Shown: piece by piece, positions 31,917 to 43,226 of the stretch
Numbering within the stretch: the first letter of the stretch is position 1
Layout of the letters: each line of letters begins with the position of its first letter
From: Nemertoderma westbladi
Taxonomy: Eukaryota > Xenacoelomorpha > Nemertodermatida > Nemertodermatidae
Direction of reading: 5' to 3'
NCBI GenBank assembly: GCA_032718475.1
Contig: JAUCBJ010007151.1
Coordinates: 1-52,991 of the forward strand
DNA length: 52,991 nt
The notes under the pieces: generated by a model
Database searches by the model: none
What the model was told of the DNA's origin: nothing
Seen by the model: the letters and a program-made list of their open reading frames with translations, nothing else
Translations under genes and position numbers: made by a program

Positions 31917-32217
31917 TGAGCTTGCGGACTTCCTTGACAATGAAGCCGATATTATAAATGACCCTGTTTATAGTATAGTTGAGCCTCGCCCAAAGGTTAC
32001 AACCTTGGCCACTGAAGTACATATCCCAGTTACTTCAGGGGTCGGTAATAATCCCACAGTGTTAAAATCCCACCCCTGCCCATGCTGTAAACAACATGGG
32101 CATAAAATCAGTCAATGCAAAACCTTTCTAAATCTTACACCACAAGAACGGTTAAACTGCGTACGTTCATACCAGTTGTGCTTTCGATGTTTTGCAAATT
32201 CACATCTTATTCCGGAC
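31509..32217 (+). repeat. 361-bp tandem duplication over the Gag zinc-knuckle region
   Basis: GTTGCTCACGGTATTCGTGC starts at 31509 and again at 31870. The copies are nearly identical except for about 15 bp (GACCGTGGCTCATTT) present only in the first and about 15 bp (CTGCGTACGTTCAT) present only in the second. The loss in the first copy shifts the frame. The second copy continues into protease. Confidence 0.92.
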
Positions 32218-33527
32218 TGCAAATCTGTTGATGTGTGTTTTGCTCCCGATTGCAAAGGAAAACACAATACCTTATTACATGGTGCGTATGTATTTTCAAA
32301 GACTTCCGATTCCAATAAATCGACACAGAGTGTCAAGGACCCTGCGAGTAGTGAGAGCTCTGGTAGCCACACCGACCGACCAAAATCTAAAGGTGGCAAC
32401 ATCAGCGCACAAAGTTCAACCAATTCCATGTCTGTACACTTATCAATTGCCAAAGTACAACCCGTATGGTTATCAGTAGTCCCAGTAACCATATGCATTG
32501 CCAATAAATCACTCACTACATATGCACTTCTTGATGATGGGTCTACTGCGACATTTGTTGACAAAAATGTAACCGATACTCTTGGTATCATTCCTGAAAC
32601 TACTTCTCTTAATGTTAGTACTGTCTTCCAATCAAATATGTCTGTTTCTTTAGGAGAAATATCATGTAGTATCTCACCTATCAAAGGACAGCCAGAAATT
32701 AAACCCAATTTTGTCATCAACATGCCTCAAGTATTTGTAGTCCCCGATTTCAAAAGGGATTACTCATATGATGTAACACAACTGTGTCCTAAAACGCTCC
32801 AGCACTTAGATCACATATTGCCATATGTGACATGCTGCCCTAATCTTGATATCCCATCAATCACAATTCTGGTTGGTGGTAACCATCCTGAGGCCCTAGC
32901 TAGGGATGTACATGTATTCCCAAAGGCTGGGAACCCTAATCCCTCTGCAATTAGGACACCATTTGGATGGTGCATAATCGGTCCTGTGAGCTGTAAAGCA
33001 GTTGAACCCAATAGTGCAGTAACACAGTTTAATCACATCACAGTCAATGACCCTTGCACAGACCGCGACATCTCTAAACAGGTCACTCAATGGATGAAAT
33101 TTCAGAGTTTTGCTGAAAGTTCACCTTCAGACCCAAAACCCTCACCCCTGATCGATGAGTTTCTATCACCATCCATGGATGACTTAAACGCATTAGAAAT
33201 GTTTTCTAAGTCAATACGTCTAGTGGATGGTCACTATCAGGTAGGAATGCTCTGGAGGGACTCACCTCCATTATTAATTAATAATTATAATATGGCAAAA
33301 TCTCGTTTCGCATATTTAATCCGTCAGCTACATCGTAAGCCACATATCCACGCCCTGTATCAACAAAAAATAGACGATTATGTCTTGAAGGGTTATGCTC
33401 GCAAACTCCTACCATGTGAGATAACCCCAGGGCCACAGACATATTACCTCGCCCATCATTTTGTTGAGAATCCCAACAAGCCTGGTGAGATAAGGATCGT
33501 AAATGATGCTGCTGCCTTATACCGAGC
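31870..33527 (+). pseudogene. BEL/Pao element B, second knuckle copy, protease and start of reverse transcriptase
   Basis: The frame entered by the duplication carries CPCCKQHGHKISQC, then CFRCFANSHLIPDC and CFAPDCKGKHNTLLH, the multi-knuckle end of Pao Gag. Next is an aspartic protease with the LDDGST active-site motif (about 32530) and the LVGGNHPEAL and GWCIIGP ends. The reverse transcriptase begins with YYLAHHFVENPNKPGEIRIV and stops at about 33527, where the inverted-repeat arm replaces the catalytic core. The element cannot make a working polymerase. Confidence 0.85.
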
Positions 33528-33864
33528 AAGAGCGGTTGCTATGCTCTTGTGTATAAAACAATAAGATGATCTGTGTGATTGCAATATGTTCAACTATAGA
33601 TGGATTTCACCCAGTTTACACGGTTACGTCCCATAAAGAAGAATAATTTGTTTATTTGATTGGCAATTAGGAGCATATTTATTATAGAAAATATATAAGA
33701 TTATATTGATTATATTGGATATACGATTATAAGCGGTAAGGGGTAATAAGATAACGGAAACATAAGAACATTAATACATAATAAGAGATCTAATAATATA
33801 AACGTAAAATATCGTAAGAGTCAAGAATACAATGTAATAAAGAGTGTTAATAGGGGGAGTTTCC
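33528..33864. repeat. Arm 2 of the inverted repeat, replacing the reverse transcriptase core
   Basis: Reverse complement of 28401-28710. It sits exactly between the N-terminal end of the reverse transcriptase and the later pol sequence, where about 250 codons are expected. Its arrival therefore coincides with a deletion. Confidence 0.85.
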
Positions 33865-34226
33865 TGGGACACAAATTCAGATAACTTCATATTCTCCTAT
33901 GTGCTTAAAAACACACCATTAACTAAACGGGGATGCGTCTCTTTGACTAGCTCATTGTACGATCCCATTAACTTTATCTTGCCTTTAATCATAGCAGGTC
34001 GATTAGTTATAGCAAAAATGTGGTCAATGGAATTAGACTGGGATACCCCACTCCCACCAGATACAGCACGTCAATGGATGAAGTGGCGAGATCAACTTCC
34101 TATGCTCAGCGAACTGGAAATCCCTAGGATGTACATCCCCGTCCATTCGGGTCCAATCAACTACCAGCTACATATTTTCTCAGACGCTTCTAAAGTGGCC
34201 TACGGTACAGTATTGTACATCCGATC
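33865..34226 (+). pseudogene. BEL/Pao element B, RNase H-like remnant
   Basis: The frame reads SWDTNSDNFIFSY, then SSLYDPINFILPL, RQWMKWRDQLP and YQLHIFSDASKVAYGTVLYI, matching the Pao region before and at the first RNase H Asp. It is cut at 34226 by the 3' end of the LINE. No continuation of Pao pol was seen beyond the LINE, so the 3' part, including integrase, is lost or lies elsewhere. Confidence 0.85.
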
Positions 34227-37200
34227 TGTACTACTAGGATCGGCATGCTGCATTGCAGCTGCATTTTTAAGAATGCTGTGCCGGCTTGTCAACAAAATTG
34301 CACCGCCACAACTCCCTATCACCCATGACATTTGCTAGATCATCCGCATCTTTAAGGCCAGTGTCCTTTAAGATGCGTCTCAAGAAAGTCATGGGCTGTC
34401 CACCATGCTTATTCACTCCATGAGGCTGCCAAAGTACAAGATTATGCACTGGCTGATCCTCACGGCGAAAGCAATGTCCTGCAAAGCGGAGGCGATTTTG
34501 TTCTAGTGTCAAGCTTGGGGGAACCAATGAGACACCTCCAATGTTATATAGTGTCTGGTTGGAGATGTGTGCATTGTACTTGACACAATGAACCCGGCGT
34601 AGCATTCTTGTGAATGTGCCATCCAGAGATTTGGTGTCCTCAGCAGTTAGAGCCCAGCATGGACTCCCGTAGAGGAGTACTGGAACTACTGCTGCTCTAA
34701 ATAATCGGACCTTAAGTTTCCGATTAATTCTCGGTGACTTCCAAATCCTGGAAAGCCTATTCAAGGCTGCCCATGCCTTTCCCTTACGTATTCGAAGGTC
34801 CTCACCTGACTTCCGGATCCATGATCCCAGGTAACAGAAGTCGTCCACATGCTCAAGCGTACCATCCTTTGAGCTTATGCTCATCCGATCAGAGACTTGC
34901 TGAGGACTTTCAAAGTTAACTGTCAGAATTTTGGTCTTTCTGGAGTTAATAAAAAGACCAACACTAGAAGCAGCATGTTCTAATGAGCTGAGGAGCCGTT
35001 GGGCTCCCTCTAATGATTCTGAGAGTACTCCTAAGTCATCAGCAAAGTCTAGATCAGTTAGGTACTTGGCAGGATTTCCTCGACTTCTGGAGCCAGTAGG
35101 TGGAGTTATCATCACCCCATCATCATTATGATGATCTAAGGACATGCGTAGAACATAGTCAACCACAATAATGAACAAGAATGGTGCAAGTGTGTCTCCT
35201 TGGAGGACGCCCCATAACACTTCAAATGGTTCTGTGTCACCGTCAACAGTAGACACAAATGTTGTCGAACCATCGTATACTGATCTGATTGCTGCAATAA
35301 TTTCATCAGGAATCCCATATAATGAAAGTATGCTGAACATACGTGAGCGAGAGACTGAATCAAAGGCCTTGAAGAAGTCAACAAAGATAACAGCCAGATG
35401 CCTGTCTTTCTTTTTTAATAACTCTTCAATTATCCTTCTAAGTGCCAAAATGGGCTCCATGGTCCCACGACCTTTACGGAACCCATTCTGATTTCCACGG
35501 AGCAGTCTCTCAATGGGATCCCTGATGCGATTTAATAGAATCCTATTGTATAGCTTTGCAGCAATCGAGATCAATGAGATTCCCCGAAAAGAACCATAGA
35601 GTGTTAGGTTGCCCTTCTTGGGAACTGGCACCAACTTATTTGTTTTCATTTCTTGTGGGACTCTTGTTGTTCGGTACATGTCTACTATGATGGGATAGAT
35701 GAGCTTTAAACACTCAGGTATTTTAAAGACCTCAGGGGGAACACCATCTACTCCACTGGCACGATTGGTCTTAATGCTCTTTGCAGCAGCCTTCACTTCT
35801 GCAAAAGAGATATCGCCAATGGGAATATCTGGGAGTACAGACTCAGACACTTTTACTTCTATAAAGTTATCAGGCAATACCCTGTCATTATTGAGGAGCT
35901 TTTCAAAGTGGGCTTTCCAACCATTGAGGCGATCGGCTGGTGATTCAGCCTTAACCTTGGTGGTTGGTTGGCTTTTCCGCCCAGTAAGCAGATTGATCGA
36001 TTTCCATGCCTGGGATGATTGCCTGCTGTCGTCAGCATCATTGATGGCATCAACCTGTTGGTTTATTAGCTCCTGTAGATTAGCAGAGTACTGCCTGTTC
36101 AGGGACCTAGATGCAGCCTTAACTGCATTCTTGGCCGCTGTAGTCTGTTTGAGTCGGGACTCTTTCTGCGCCTTATGAAGGTCATTTCGGCACTTCTGAA
36201 TTTTGTTGTCAGTCCAGGGGGCCCTTTTCCTGTTTCGAGGGTATACAGGAACTGTTTCTGCAGCTGCTAACTTAACTGCTTCTGTAAAAGCAGTATAGCC
36301 CTCACAGTGATCTGCCGCCTCAGAGGCAAGAGCCTCATACCTGTTGCTCAGCTGTAGTGTGAAGCTGGATCTCACACTTGGCTGTTGCAACAGAGAGGAC
36401 CAGTCATGCCGCGGCAAGGCAGATTTCGTTGTTCTGCTAGCACGCAGACTAAGTCTTACCTTGGCCACAATAAGGCGGTGATCACTGGAGAAGGGTCGAA
36501 GTGTAAATGCATTACAGTCTTGTATAGAGCTCCTGTATTTCCTACGAAACAGAATATGGTCTATCTGGGACTTGTGACCACTGGGTCCACTATGAGTCCA
36601 TAGCTTTCCAGTTCGCTTCTTGAACTGGGTTCCAGCCGAAAACAATCCATTTCCAGAGATAAAATCCTGAAGATGGACAGAATTTCGGTTAACACTATTG
36701 CTATAGACCCAGGGCGATGTAGGTGATTGATGCAGACTTGCATTAAAGTCTCCCAGGAATGTTAAGAATGCATGCTGATCCACTCCATCAGTAGCTGCTT
36801 GTAGATTGTGGTAGAAATTTTCCACCTCCTCTACAGGGGCAACACTAGTTGGAGAGTAGCACACAATCAGAACCACCTTAGGAAACTTCTTAGCCAGTCT
36901 TCCAGAACATGAGAAGTGGCAACGGATGATGCGGTTAGAGATTTGGTCTATTTTGTCCAATGCTGCATGTGCAGTTGGATTCATCAATAGACCAATTCCA
37001 CCATTGCCACTATCATCTGCTGACGCGAGGGCGAGTCGCCAACCGCCCCCCATGTCCTTAATCAGAACCTCATCAGTCTGTCCAGTCGGCATTCGGTGCT
37101 CTTGAACATCCACTGCGCTAAGAGAAAGCTTATCTGCCAAGGCAGTCAGCTCACCTTGTCGCATTGGGGACCCGAGTGTTAGGGTGTTTACTGAGGCTAG

Positions 37201-37458
37201 TCTTGTGACTTGCCTCAGATTCACCAATGGCTTTGTTGGTCAGGGTGGAACATGAGAGTAGCCTCCAACTCCAGAATCCCTCTCCCCATCACAATCTGGC
37301 CTTCCTGGTGACCCAGGGTTTGGGCCAGAAAGGTCATCAGGAAAGGGACTCAAAGAATTGTTGGCTGCTCTCTCTCCAGTAGGGGGTGAGACAGGCAGCC
37401 GGTCAGGAGTTAACTGACGCCTGTGAGGCCGTATTATTAGACTGTGCAATACAGCCAT
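34227..37458 (-). mobile_element. Nearly intact RTE-like non-LTR retrotransposon
   Basis: It is inserted head-to-head with the Pao remnant. It has one long ORF, a 3' region of only about 40 bp, and an end reading GATCCTAGTA. A short 3' end with a simple repeat tail is typical of RTE-group LINEs, though I have not proved the clade. The 5' boundary is not fixed: the ORF begins at 37458 and any 5' UTR would extend beyond. At least three degraded relatives lie in the window (6535-7130, 21196-22060, 52160-52316). Confidence 0.85.
34267..37458 (-). pseudogene. LINE ORF: apurinic endonuclease plus reverse transcriptase, one in-frame stop
   Basis: The frame starts at the ATG at 37458 (MAVLHSLIIRPHRRQ) and has a single TGA at 37240-37242. 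It is then open for 986 codons to TAA at 34267. The apparent start at 37227 is a TTG, so the upstream 72 codons probably belong to the protein. The endonuclease has QEHR, LGDFNA, QIDHIL and SSDHRLIV. The reverse transcriptase has FRKGRGT, VDFFKAFD, LQGDTLAPFLF and the catalytic FADD. The C-terminal part contains LRFAGHCFRRED and MGDRELW. Only the one stop separates it from a full-length ORF. Confidence 0.9.
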
Positions 37459-37798
37459 TATGGATTTATTTGTTATGCAGGTTAGATATAGTAGTTCACT
37501 ATTTGGGCACTATTCTCATTTGGGTTCATTCTTATTTTGGTTTCATGTATTTTATTTAGCCTTTAGTGGTATCAGTTTTTGGGTTTCATCTATTTACTAC
37601 CGGTCTGATTTGTTTATTTCTCTATTTCAGTATTTGGTTTCATTTCCTGTATTATATTGGTCAATTGGTACTGTGCCGTATTTAGATAGGGTAGGGACTC
37701 ACAGTACACTGCTGATGATGGAGCTGTGTTTCCCCGGGTACAGTGTTTAAATCCTGAAACCCTTTATTTTTATCAAATTTAGTATGTAGACTTACCCC

Positions 37799-37925
37799 TT
37801 TCGGCGGACTAAATGTCCTGTATTTTCTAATATATAGGATAGTCATTCGTGCAGTTATTAAAGTGTTTATTTGTAGTTAGGTTTCATTTTTGATAGGAGA
37901 CTGGATCACATTGTTTCTATATATA
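37799..37925. repeat. Dispersed repeat, copy 2
   Basis: It matches 7589-7723 in the same orientation (TTTCGGCGGA, GTCCTGTATTTTCTAATATA, TTATTAAAGTGTTTATTTGT, GACTGGATCACATT). Confidence 0.65.
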
Positions 37926-37995
37926 TATTTCGCCAGTCAGGTTGTACTGTACCCATCTTGTTTCTTATATATATATATATATAAGCTTTCCCACT

Positions 37996-38160
37996 ATTAG
38001 GGCCACCTTTTAAAGGTCCAATGGCCCTTAAATGGCCTTGGGCTTGGAGCAATGGCCCTAATCCTACTACGATGGCCCAAAAGGTACACGTCCTCTTAGG
38101 GCAAATATGGCCCACCTAGAACAAAATGGCCCAATCTAGGCATAATGGCCCAAAATAAAC
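37996..38160. repeat. Cluster of ATGGCCC words
   Basis: About ten GGCCC/GGGCC words occur in 165 bp (for example AATGGCCC). Related spacing of GGCC words is seen at 44955-45370 and 48480-48560, so these may be subterminal repeats of a family of elements. Confidence 0.5.
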
Positions 38161-39379
38161 AATTACAAGGAAATTGCCTTTAGTTCTTATGAATTTAACT
38201 TGCACCCCTAGCGGTAAACAATAGTATTTATTATCAATTTAATTCTACAGCCAAAAATGCCTTTGCAGATATTTTAAAAAATATATATATCTACAATAAC
38301 GCATACAATTCACTTTTGTGTAATTTCTGATTATGAGTTGTACAATAAGTAGTTTTTAGACGATTTTAAGTCTTTCGTTATAGATAATTATTATCACTTA
38401 TGACCGACAGTCAAAAACGCGGATGTGATTTCTCGAGTTAATGGCGCAAAGTGACCGGAAACACAAAATATTTGTTTTTTAGATGATTTAAAAAATTAAT
38501 TTATTTAAATTTCAAACATTAGTGGCGGTGTTTTCTACCCAAAACAATAAACAATACCTTTTCACTAATGGTCAATTTGCGCCACTATTTGGATGTCTCA
38601 GCCGTTTGAAGATCGAAACTTGTGCAAACAAAATATGTTAAATTGTAAATAACAATACTGTAAATAACAACAGGGGTGGTATGCACCAAGCGATCTAATT
38701 AGTCTGAACTAGGTAACCTGTCCTAATTAGAACCAGCTCAGTCTAATCATTATGCACCAACTTTAGACTAGCCTAATTTCTAGTCGAATTAGAATAGAAA
38801 TATTAGACAGCTAATAGGTGTCTAATATTATAGTTTCTGCCCAGCTGCTGATATGTTTCCAATAGTTACGAGCCAAACAATCAGCCTATTTGCTATTCTG
38901 TAGTAAATAAAGTTGAGTAACGAGTGGACATTATACTGTATTGTACATACATTTACAATATACACGTACTGCAAGTAGAGTAAGCGGTAAGCCACATAAA
39001 ATTTAGCAAAAGAACTTTGTAAAAGTTTGATATTAGTGCAATACATTATTATGGGTGAGCCGAGGGTGTCAAATAATATTTTATGTTTGTGAAAATGCTG
39101 AGAACATCTTTCTAACACGCAATTAACTTTCGATTTCACGTAAAAACTATTTCCCATAACGGTCATGGGAACAGCTCGCTACCACCACTTTCGAATATCG
39201 GGCATAATCATTTAATGGCTGTTGTTTGGAACAAAGATAATTTGATACCTTTATCACACAAAATCTCAAAGTTTATTGGAGCTTATAGTGCTCAAAATAT
39301 AATAATTCGAAAATAACAAGCTGTTTATTACGGTGGCCCACAACGGACACAGTTAATAAATAAATCAGCTTCGCGGCAG

Positions 39380-39522
39380 TTTAGTTTTGCCATGAAATTT
39401 CGCGCCACGTTTAGTTTATGCCGTGAAATTTCGCAGCACGTATAGTTTATGCCGTGAAATTTCACGGCACATTTAGGTTATGCCGTGAAATTTCACAGCA
39501 TGTTTAGTTTATGCCGTGAAAT
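39380..39522. repeat. Five ~31-bp units around a palindrome
   Basis: The unit GTTTATGCCGTGAAATTTCR repeats with a period of about 31 bp. One copy is a perfect 20-bp palindrome, TGCCGTGAAATTTCACGGCA (39450-39469). It lies inside the Harbinger element, between its left end and the transposase gene. Confidence 0.75.
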
Positions 39523-40196
39523 TATATCTCTGACCTGTGCATACATTTTGGAACAAAAACTACAAGAATCGATAGAGGAAAACTCTAAGAAAACTTCTAC
39601 CTCTAACCTTTAATAATTAAAATAAACAACTTAAATCGAATGCCCATAAAATCTGCTTAAGCTTAAAAAAATAAATTTTGAAAACAAAAACCATGAATAT
39701 GATATTGTTTAATTCAAAATTTGATCAATTTATGGAAGGTAGGGACATGAAGAAAGCGCCAGAATTTTAGCAAGTTTTCAAAACTGATTGCCACACATAG
39801 TATAGATAGTTAACGTATTAATATTAGTATTTTAACAGTGTTAACATTCTGTTATTTTAGTCATTTTTCGAAGGAATTTATCCAAATAAAATCACGAATA
39901 GCAAAAAATTCCCATTCAAATATCTTAATTTTTTCGTAAAAAATGTTACGAATTTCTGATTATGCCCATATGCTCTTTCGAATGGTCGTATTTGATTTTT
40001 TGGTTAGTAACATAGACGAAATATTGTCAAACAAGTAATAATTCATAATAAACCTTTTTTTAATAATGCACAAATCAAAATTTTTACATTATTCTCAAGC
40101 TGATATCACATTCAATTTTAAAATATATCATCGAATAACTGTTAATTTACATTGAACACTATTGATCACCATTGATCACACAACTATTAATATAGT

Positions 40197-41213
40197 ATGG
40201 CAGATGTTGTTGATCTGTATGAATGTCCACGTTATGTGAGACCAATACTCGACCCTTTGTTAGAATTTGACGACACTGAATTGCTAAGAAGATATCGCTT
40301 TGATGGTGAAACCATTCGATACATCACCGACCTTTTAGATCCCGAATTAAATGGTTATGGCACATTGTTGAATCGTCCGATTCCAAAAATCACACAAGTC
40401 TGTATTGCACTGAGATACTTTGCATCAAACTCTTTGCAACAAAGTGTATGCGATACAATTGGTGTACACCAGAGTTCTGTGTCAAGAATTGTTGCCCAAG
40501 TAAGCAGCGCTTTGAACCAAAAAGTTCCAGAATTCGTCAAATTCCCTGTGAGCGCTGTTTCAAAACAAACAACTCAAGCAGGATTTTTCGAAATTGCAGG
40601 ATTTCCGGGAGTTGTAGCTTGCATTGATGGAACGCATATAAGAATGCCGAATCCATCGAGAGCAGACAATTCATTCATGAACAGAAAAAATTTTTACTCA
40701 ATCAACGTACAAATTGCATGTGATCACAACATGAAGATCGTGAATTGCAATGCTCGTTGGCCCGGCAGTTGTCACGACTCGTGGGTGCTTCGAAATTCCG
40801 AATTATGGAATTCTTTTGAGAATGGAGACTGCACCGGAATCGTTCTCGGAGACTCCGGATATCCTTGTCGATCTTGGTTGATGAGCCCATTTCTCAATCC
40901 TCTAACAGCTTCACAGAAACGTTATAACAAAGCACACAGGAAAACAAGGGTGCTTGTTGAGCAAACCATTGGAATTTGGAAAAGGCGCTTCAGAGTCCTG
41001 TATGATGGATGTCGGGTCATGTTGGATAGAGTTCCTAACATTATTGGAGCTTGCGCAGTTTTGCACAACATTGCTATTGATCGACGTCAGAATGTGCCCC
41101 AAGAAGAAGGTCTGCAGTTGTTCGAGAATGAAGATGAAATGGAGTTTCCCGTCCAGCTTAATTCAGGGGCTGCATACAGAGACCACATAGTAAATACCCA
41201 CTTTCCTAATTAA
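40197..41213 (+). CDS. HARBI1-like PIF/Harbinger transposase
   Basis: This complete 338-codon ORF starts at an ATG (MADVVDLYE), the usual length for the family. A helix-turn-helix region (residues about 60-105: KITQVCIALRYFASNSLQQS, then VHQSSVSRIV) precedes a DDE_Tnp_4 nuclease. The catalytic acidic residues are visible in ACIDGTHI (about residue 143), LGDSGYP (about 218) and VEQTIGIWKRRF (about 256). The protein cuts and pastes elements with matching ends. In this superfamily it needs a Myb-like partner for nuclear import and DNA binding; such a gene lies just downstream in convergent orientation. It has no frame breaks, so it may be active or only recently inactive. Domestication is less likely because it sits inside recognisable element ends. 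Confidence 0.93.
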   Translation: MADVVDLYECPRYVRPILDPLLEFDDTELLRRYRFDGETIRYITDLLDPELNGYGTLLNRPIPKITQVCIALRYFASNSLQQSVCDTIGVHQSSVSRIVAQVSSALNQKVPEFVKFPVSAVSKQTTQAGFFEIAGFPGVVACIDGTHIRMPNPSRADNSFMNRKNFYSINVQIACDHNMKIVNCNARWPGSCHDSWVLRNSELWNSFENGDCTGIVLGDSGYPCRSWLMSPFLNPLTASQKRYNKAHRKTRVLVEQTIGIWKRRFRVLYDGCRVMLDRVPNIIGACAVLHNIAIDRRQNVPQEEGLQLFENEDEMEFPVQLNSGAAYRDHIVNTHFPN

Positions 41214-41779
41214 CAGTCAATAATACTATTACTACATCAAATTCTTACAGAAAGTAACCTTCGGTTCCAAATTAATTGCTGATAATTATTTTATGGCAGT
41301 TCGGCGGAGTTGAGTTTTGTTGTTGTCTATAATAAACTAAATTTAATAATAATAATATTTATTCCGTCCCATTGGATGTATCGAGAATATATTATAATGG
41401 AGGATAAAGGATAGAGATGGGTGACTAACTATTTTATTCTTAAATTGTAACTTTTTGGATGAATTTCATGGGAAAAAATGTAGAACAATTTTTTCATTAT
41501 TATTCTCTCAGATCTTTATTAACCTCGCTTGCGCTCCGTAAATAACATATATCGAGAATAGTGAGAAAAAGTTATACTTTTTTCCCATGTAATAAATAAT
41601 TAATATTAAAAATATTATTTATAATATCGATAATGACTAATCAAGCGAACAAAACAAATATACTGTCATAGCCCTATTAATTAATTAGTTAATAATTCGG
41701 AATGAAAGCAAAACATATGCCTTTTATTATGCCTAAAGCTCACATCAAGATATGGGTAATAATCAACCAGTCTAGTTTG
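41214..41779. other. Spacer between the two convergent Harbinger genes
   Basis: This is AT-rich with no ORF. An AATAAA-like word follows the transposase, and there are several ATATT tracts. It probably contains both 3' untranslated regions. Confidence 0.5.
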
Positions 41780-42637
41780 TTAGTAGCGCCCCTCGAGATA
41801 CTTGTCCAATGCAATATTACATTTTTCGAGTGTAGAAAACATGAGTTTTTGGTTTTTCAGTTGCATCGACAATACTTCTAATTGCAACTGTTTAACTTCT
41901 GAACCTGCAGCTACTTTGCGCCTTCTAGACGGGTAACCAGGATGAGCACTACGACCTTGCGGAGAAACTGTAGGAACACCAACTGCAGAGGAACTAGGAT
42001 CTGCAGCTTCACTACTATTACCGGTGGTTAGATCGTCTAGATCAACAATATTAGGCAACGGGGCCAACGGCGTATTATCATTTAAACATTCAAGATCAAT
42101 CGTCTCGGTCGTGTTTCCAATGAAACTGGAGATAAAATTTGATTCAACCGGAGCTGTTGACGGTACTGTTTCTTGAGGGAGAGGGAGACATTGGGGAACA
42201 ATAGCATCTCTAACTCTAGGCCTATTATTACCGGTAGGCCTATTATCCGCGGAAGTAGTCGTAGAGACCGGCGAATCCAAAAAATATGGAAGGCCATTAA
42301 ATGAAGTACTATCGCGATTAAAATCGTACACGAGGAGCTGAGTTTCGGTCATTGGTTTCTCACGTGGTCCACCTCCAGTTTTCGTATGGGATGCCTTAAC
42401 TGAAAGTGCCTTCTTCTTAGCTTCACCTTTCACATAATAATAGTGTTTTTTTATTTCCAATGGAGTTTTTTTTATCGAATGATTCTCAGCACAGATAATT
42501 TTTGCAATCTCTGCCCATGCTTTAATGCGCTTTCTATTGGAATCACCGCCGCGATCAGTACCCGATATTTCGTTATAAAATGTCTCTTGAACCAAGGATA
42601 CAATTCTCTTCGATATGTCACGAGTAATACTCATCAT
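41780..42637 (-). CDS. Myb/SANT-like DNA-binding partner protein of the Harbinger element
   Basis: This complete 285-codon ORF starts at an ATG (MMSITRDISKR). Residues about 1-90 look like a Myb/SANT trihelix of the kind found in PIF/Harbinger second ORFs: RIVSLVQETFYNEI, KRIKAWAEIAKIICAE, TPLEIKKHYYYVKGEAKKKA, ending in the basic KKKALSVKASHTK stretch. The middle is Ser/Thr/Pro-rich. The last ~50 residues (VKQLQLEVLSMQLKNQKLMF) look like a coiled coil for pairing. By family knowledge it would bind the element's subterminal repeats and carry the transposase into the nucleus. It lies convergent with and 566 bp from the transposase. Confidence 0.85.
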   Translation of the reverse strand: MMSITRDISKRIVSLVQETFYNEISGTDRGGDSNRKRIKAWAEIAKIICAENHSIKKTPLEIKKHYYYVKGEAKKKALSVKASHTKTGGGPREKPMTETQLLVYDFNRDSTSFNGLPYFLDSPVSTTTSADNRPTGNNRPRVRDAIVPQCLPLPQETVPSTAPVESNFISSFIGNTTETIDLECLNDNTPLAPLPNIVDLDDLTTGNSSEAADPSSSAVGVPTVSPQGRSAHPGYPSRRRKVAAGSEVKQLQLEVLSMQLKNQKLMFSTLEKCNIALDKYLEGRY

Positions 42638-43191
42638 TACATATTAATAGACCTAGTACTGCTGTATGGGAGGGACAGACAGAGAGACAGAGGGACTACG
42701 ACTACGAATTATAATTAGGAATTATGCAACTAAAGACTGCCCGTTCTGCGTTCAATAGTAAGATAGAAGTGAATAAAATGAGCTAGGAAGTGTCACCGGT
42801 ACCGGTAGCAAGTACTGAAGTTGGAAGTAGGCAGGTAGGTGGCCCTACATCTGTGTATGGTGGCCCATGGCTGCCACTATAAAACTCTTGATAAAATATT
42901 TAAATACCGGTAATAAATAAGTGGAATAAATATCTTGAAAAAAACCGGTACCGGTAAAATAAAATATCTTTAAAAAAATCACAGTAAAAAATATCTTGAA
43001 AAAAAAGGTAGGCCTAAAAAAATACTCATGAAAAAAATTCCATAAAAAATAAATAGGTACGGTACTGACTGACTGACTGTTAAAGAAAAAAAACACCCCA
43101 CGTGGCCCAGGGCTGCCATCCACCCCATGACATTTGCGGCGACATGCTGACATGGCATTCCTGCATTCGCAGTGAGACACCTCGCCGCAAA

Positions 43192-43226
43192 GTCACCTCG
43201 CCGCACATTATCTGCGGCGAGGTGAC
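43192..43226. repeat. Perfect 14-bp hairpin in the Harbinger right part
   Basis: GTCACCTCGCCGCA and TGCGGCGAGGTGAC pair around a 7-nt loop. Further CACCTCGCCGC and GCGAGGTGACC words flank it. Confidence 0.8.

Larger units (their letters stand above)
37459..38672. other. Noncoding stretch between LINE and Harbinger element
   Basis: It contains a second copy of the dispersed repeat (37799-37925) and a cluster of GGCC words (37996-38160). A degenerate half of the core motif lies at 38521-38557 (CTACCCAAAACAATAAAC). The 96-codon plus-strand frame at 37460-37750 is hydrophobic and low-complexity and has no recognisable domain. Confidence 0.5.

Noticed and set aside
34227-37790. Continuation of Pao element B beyond the LINE
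   Set aside because: No pol-like sequence was found after 37458, so a simple clean insertion could not be shown.
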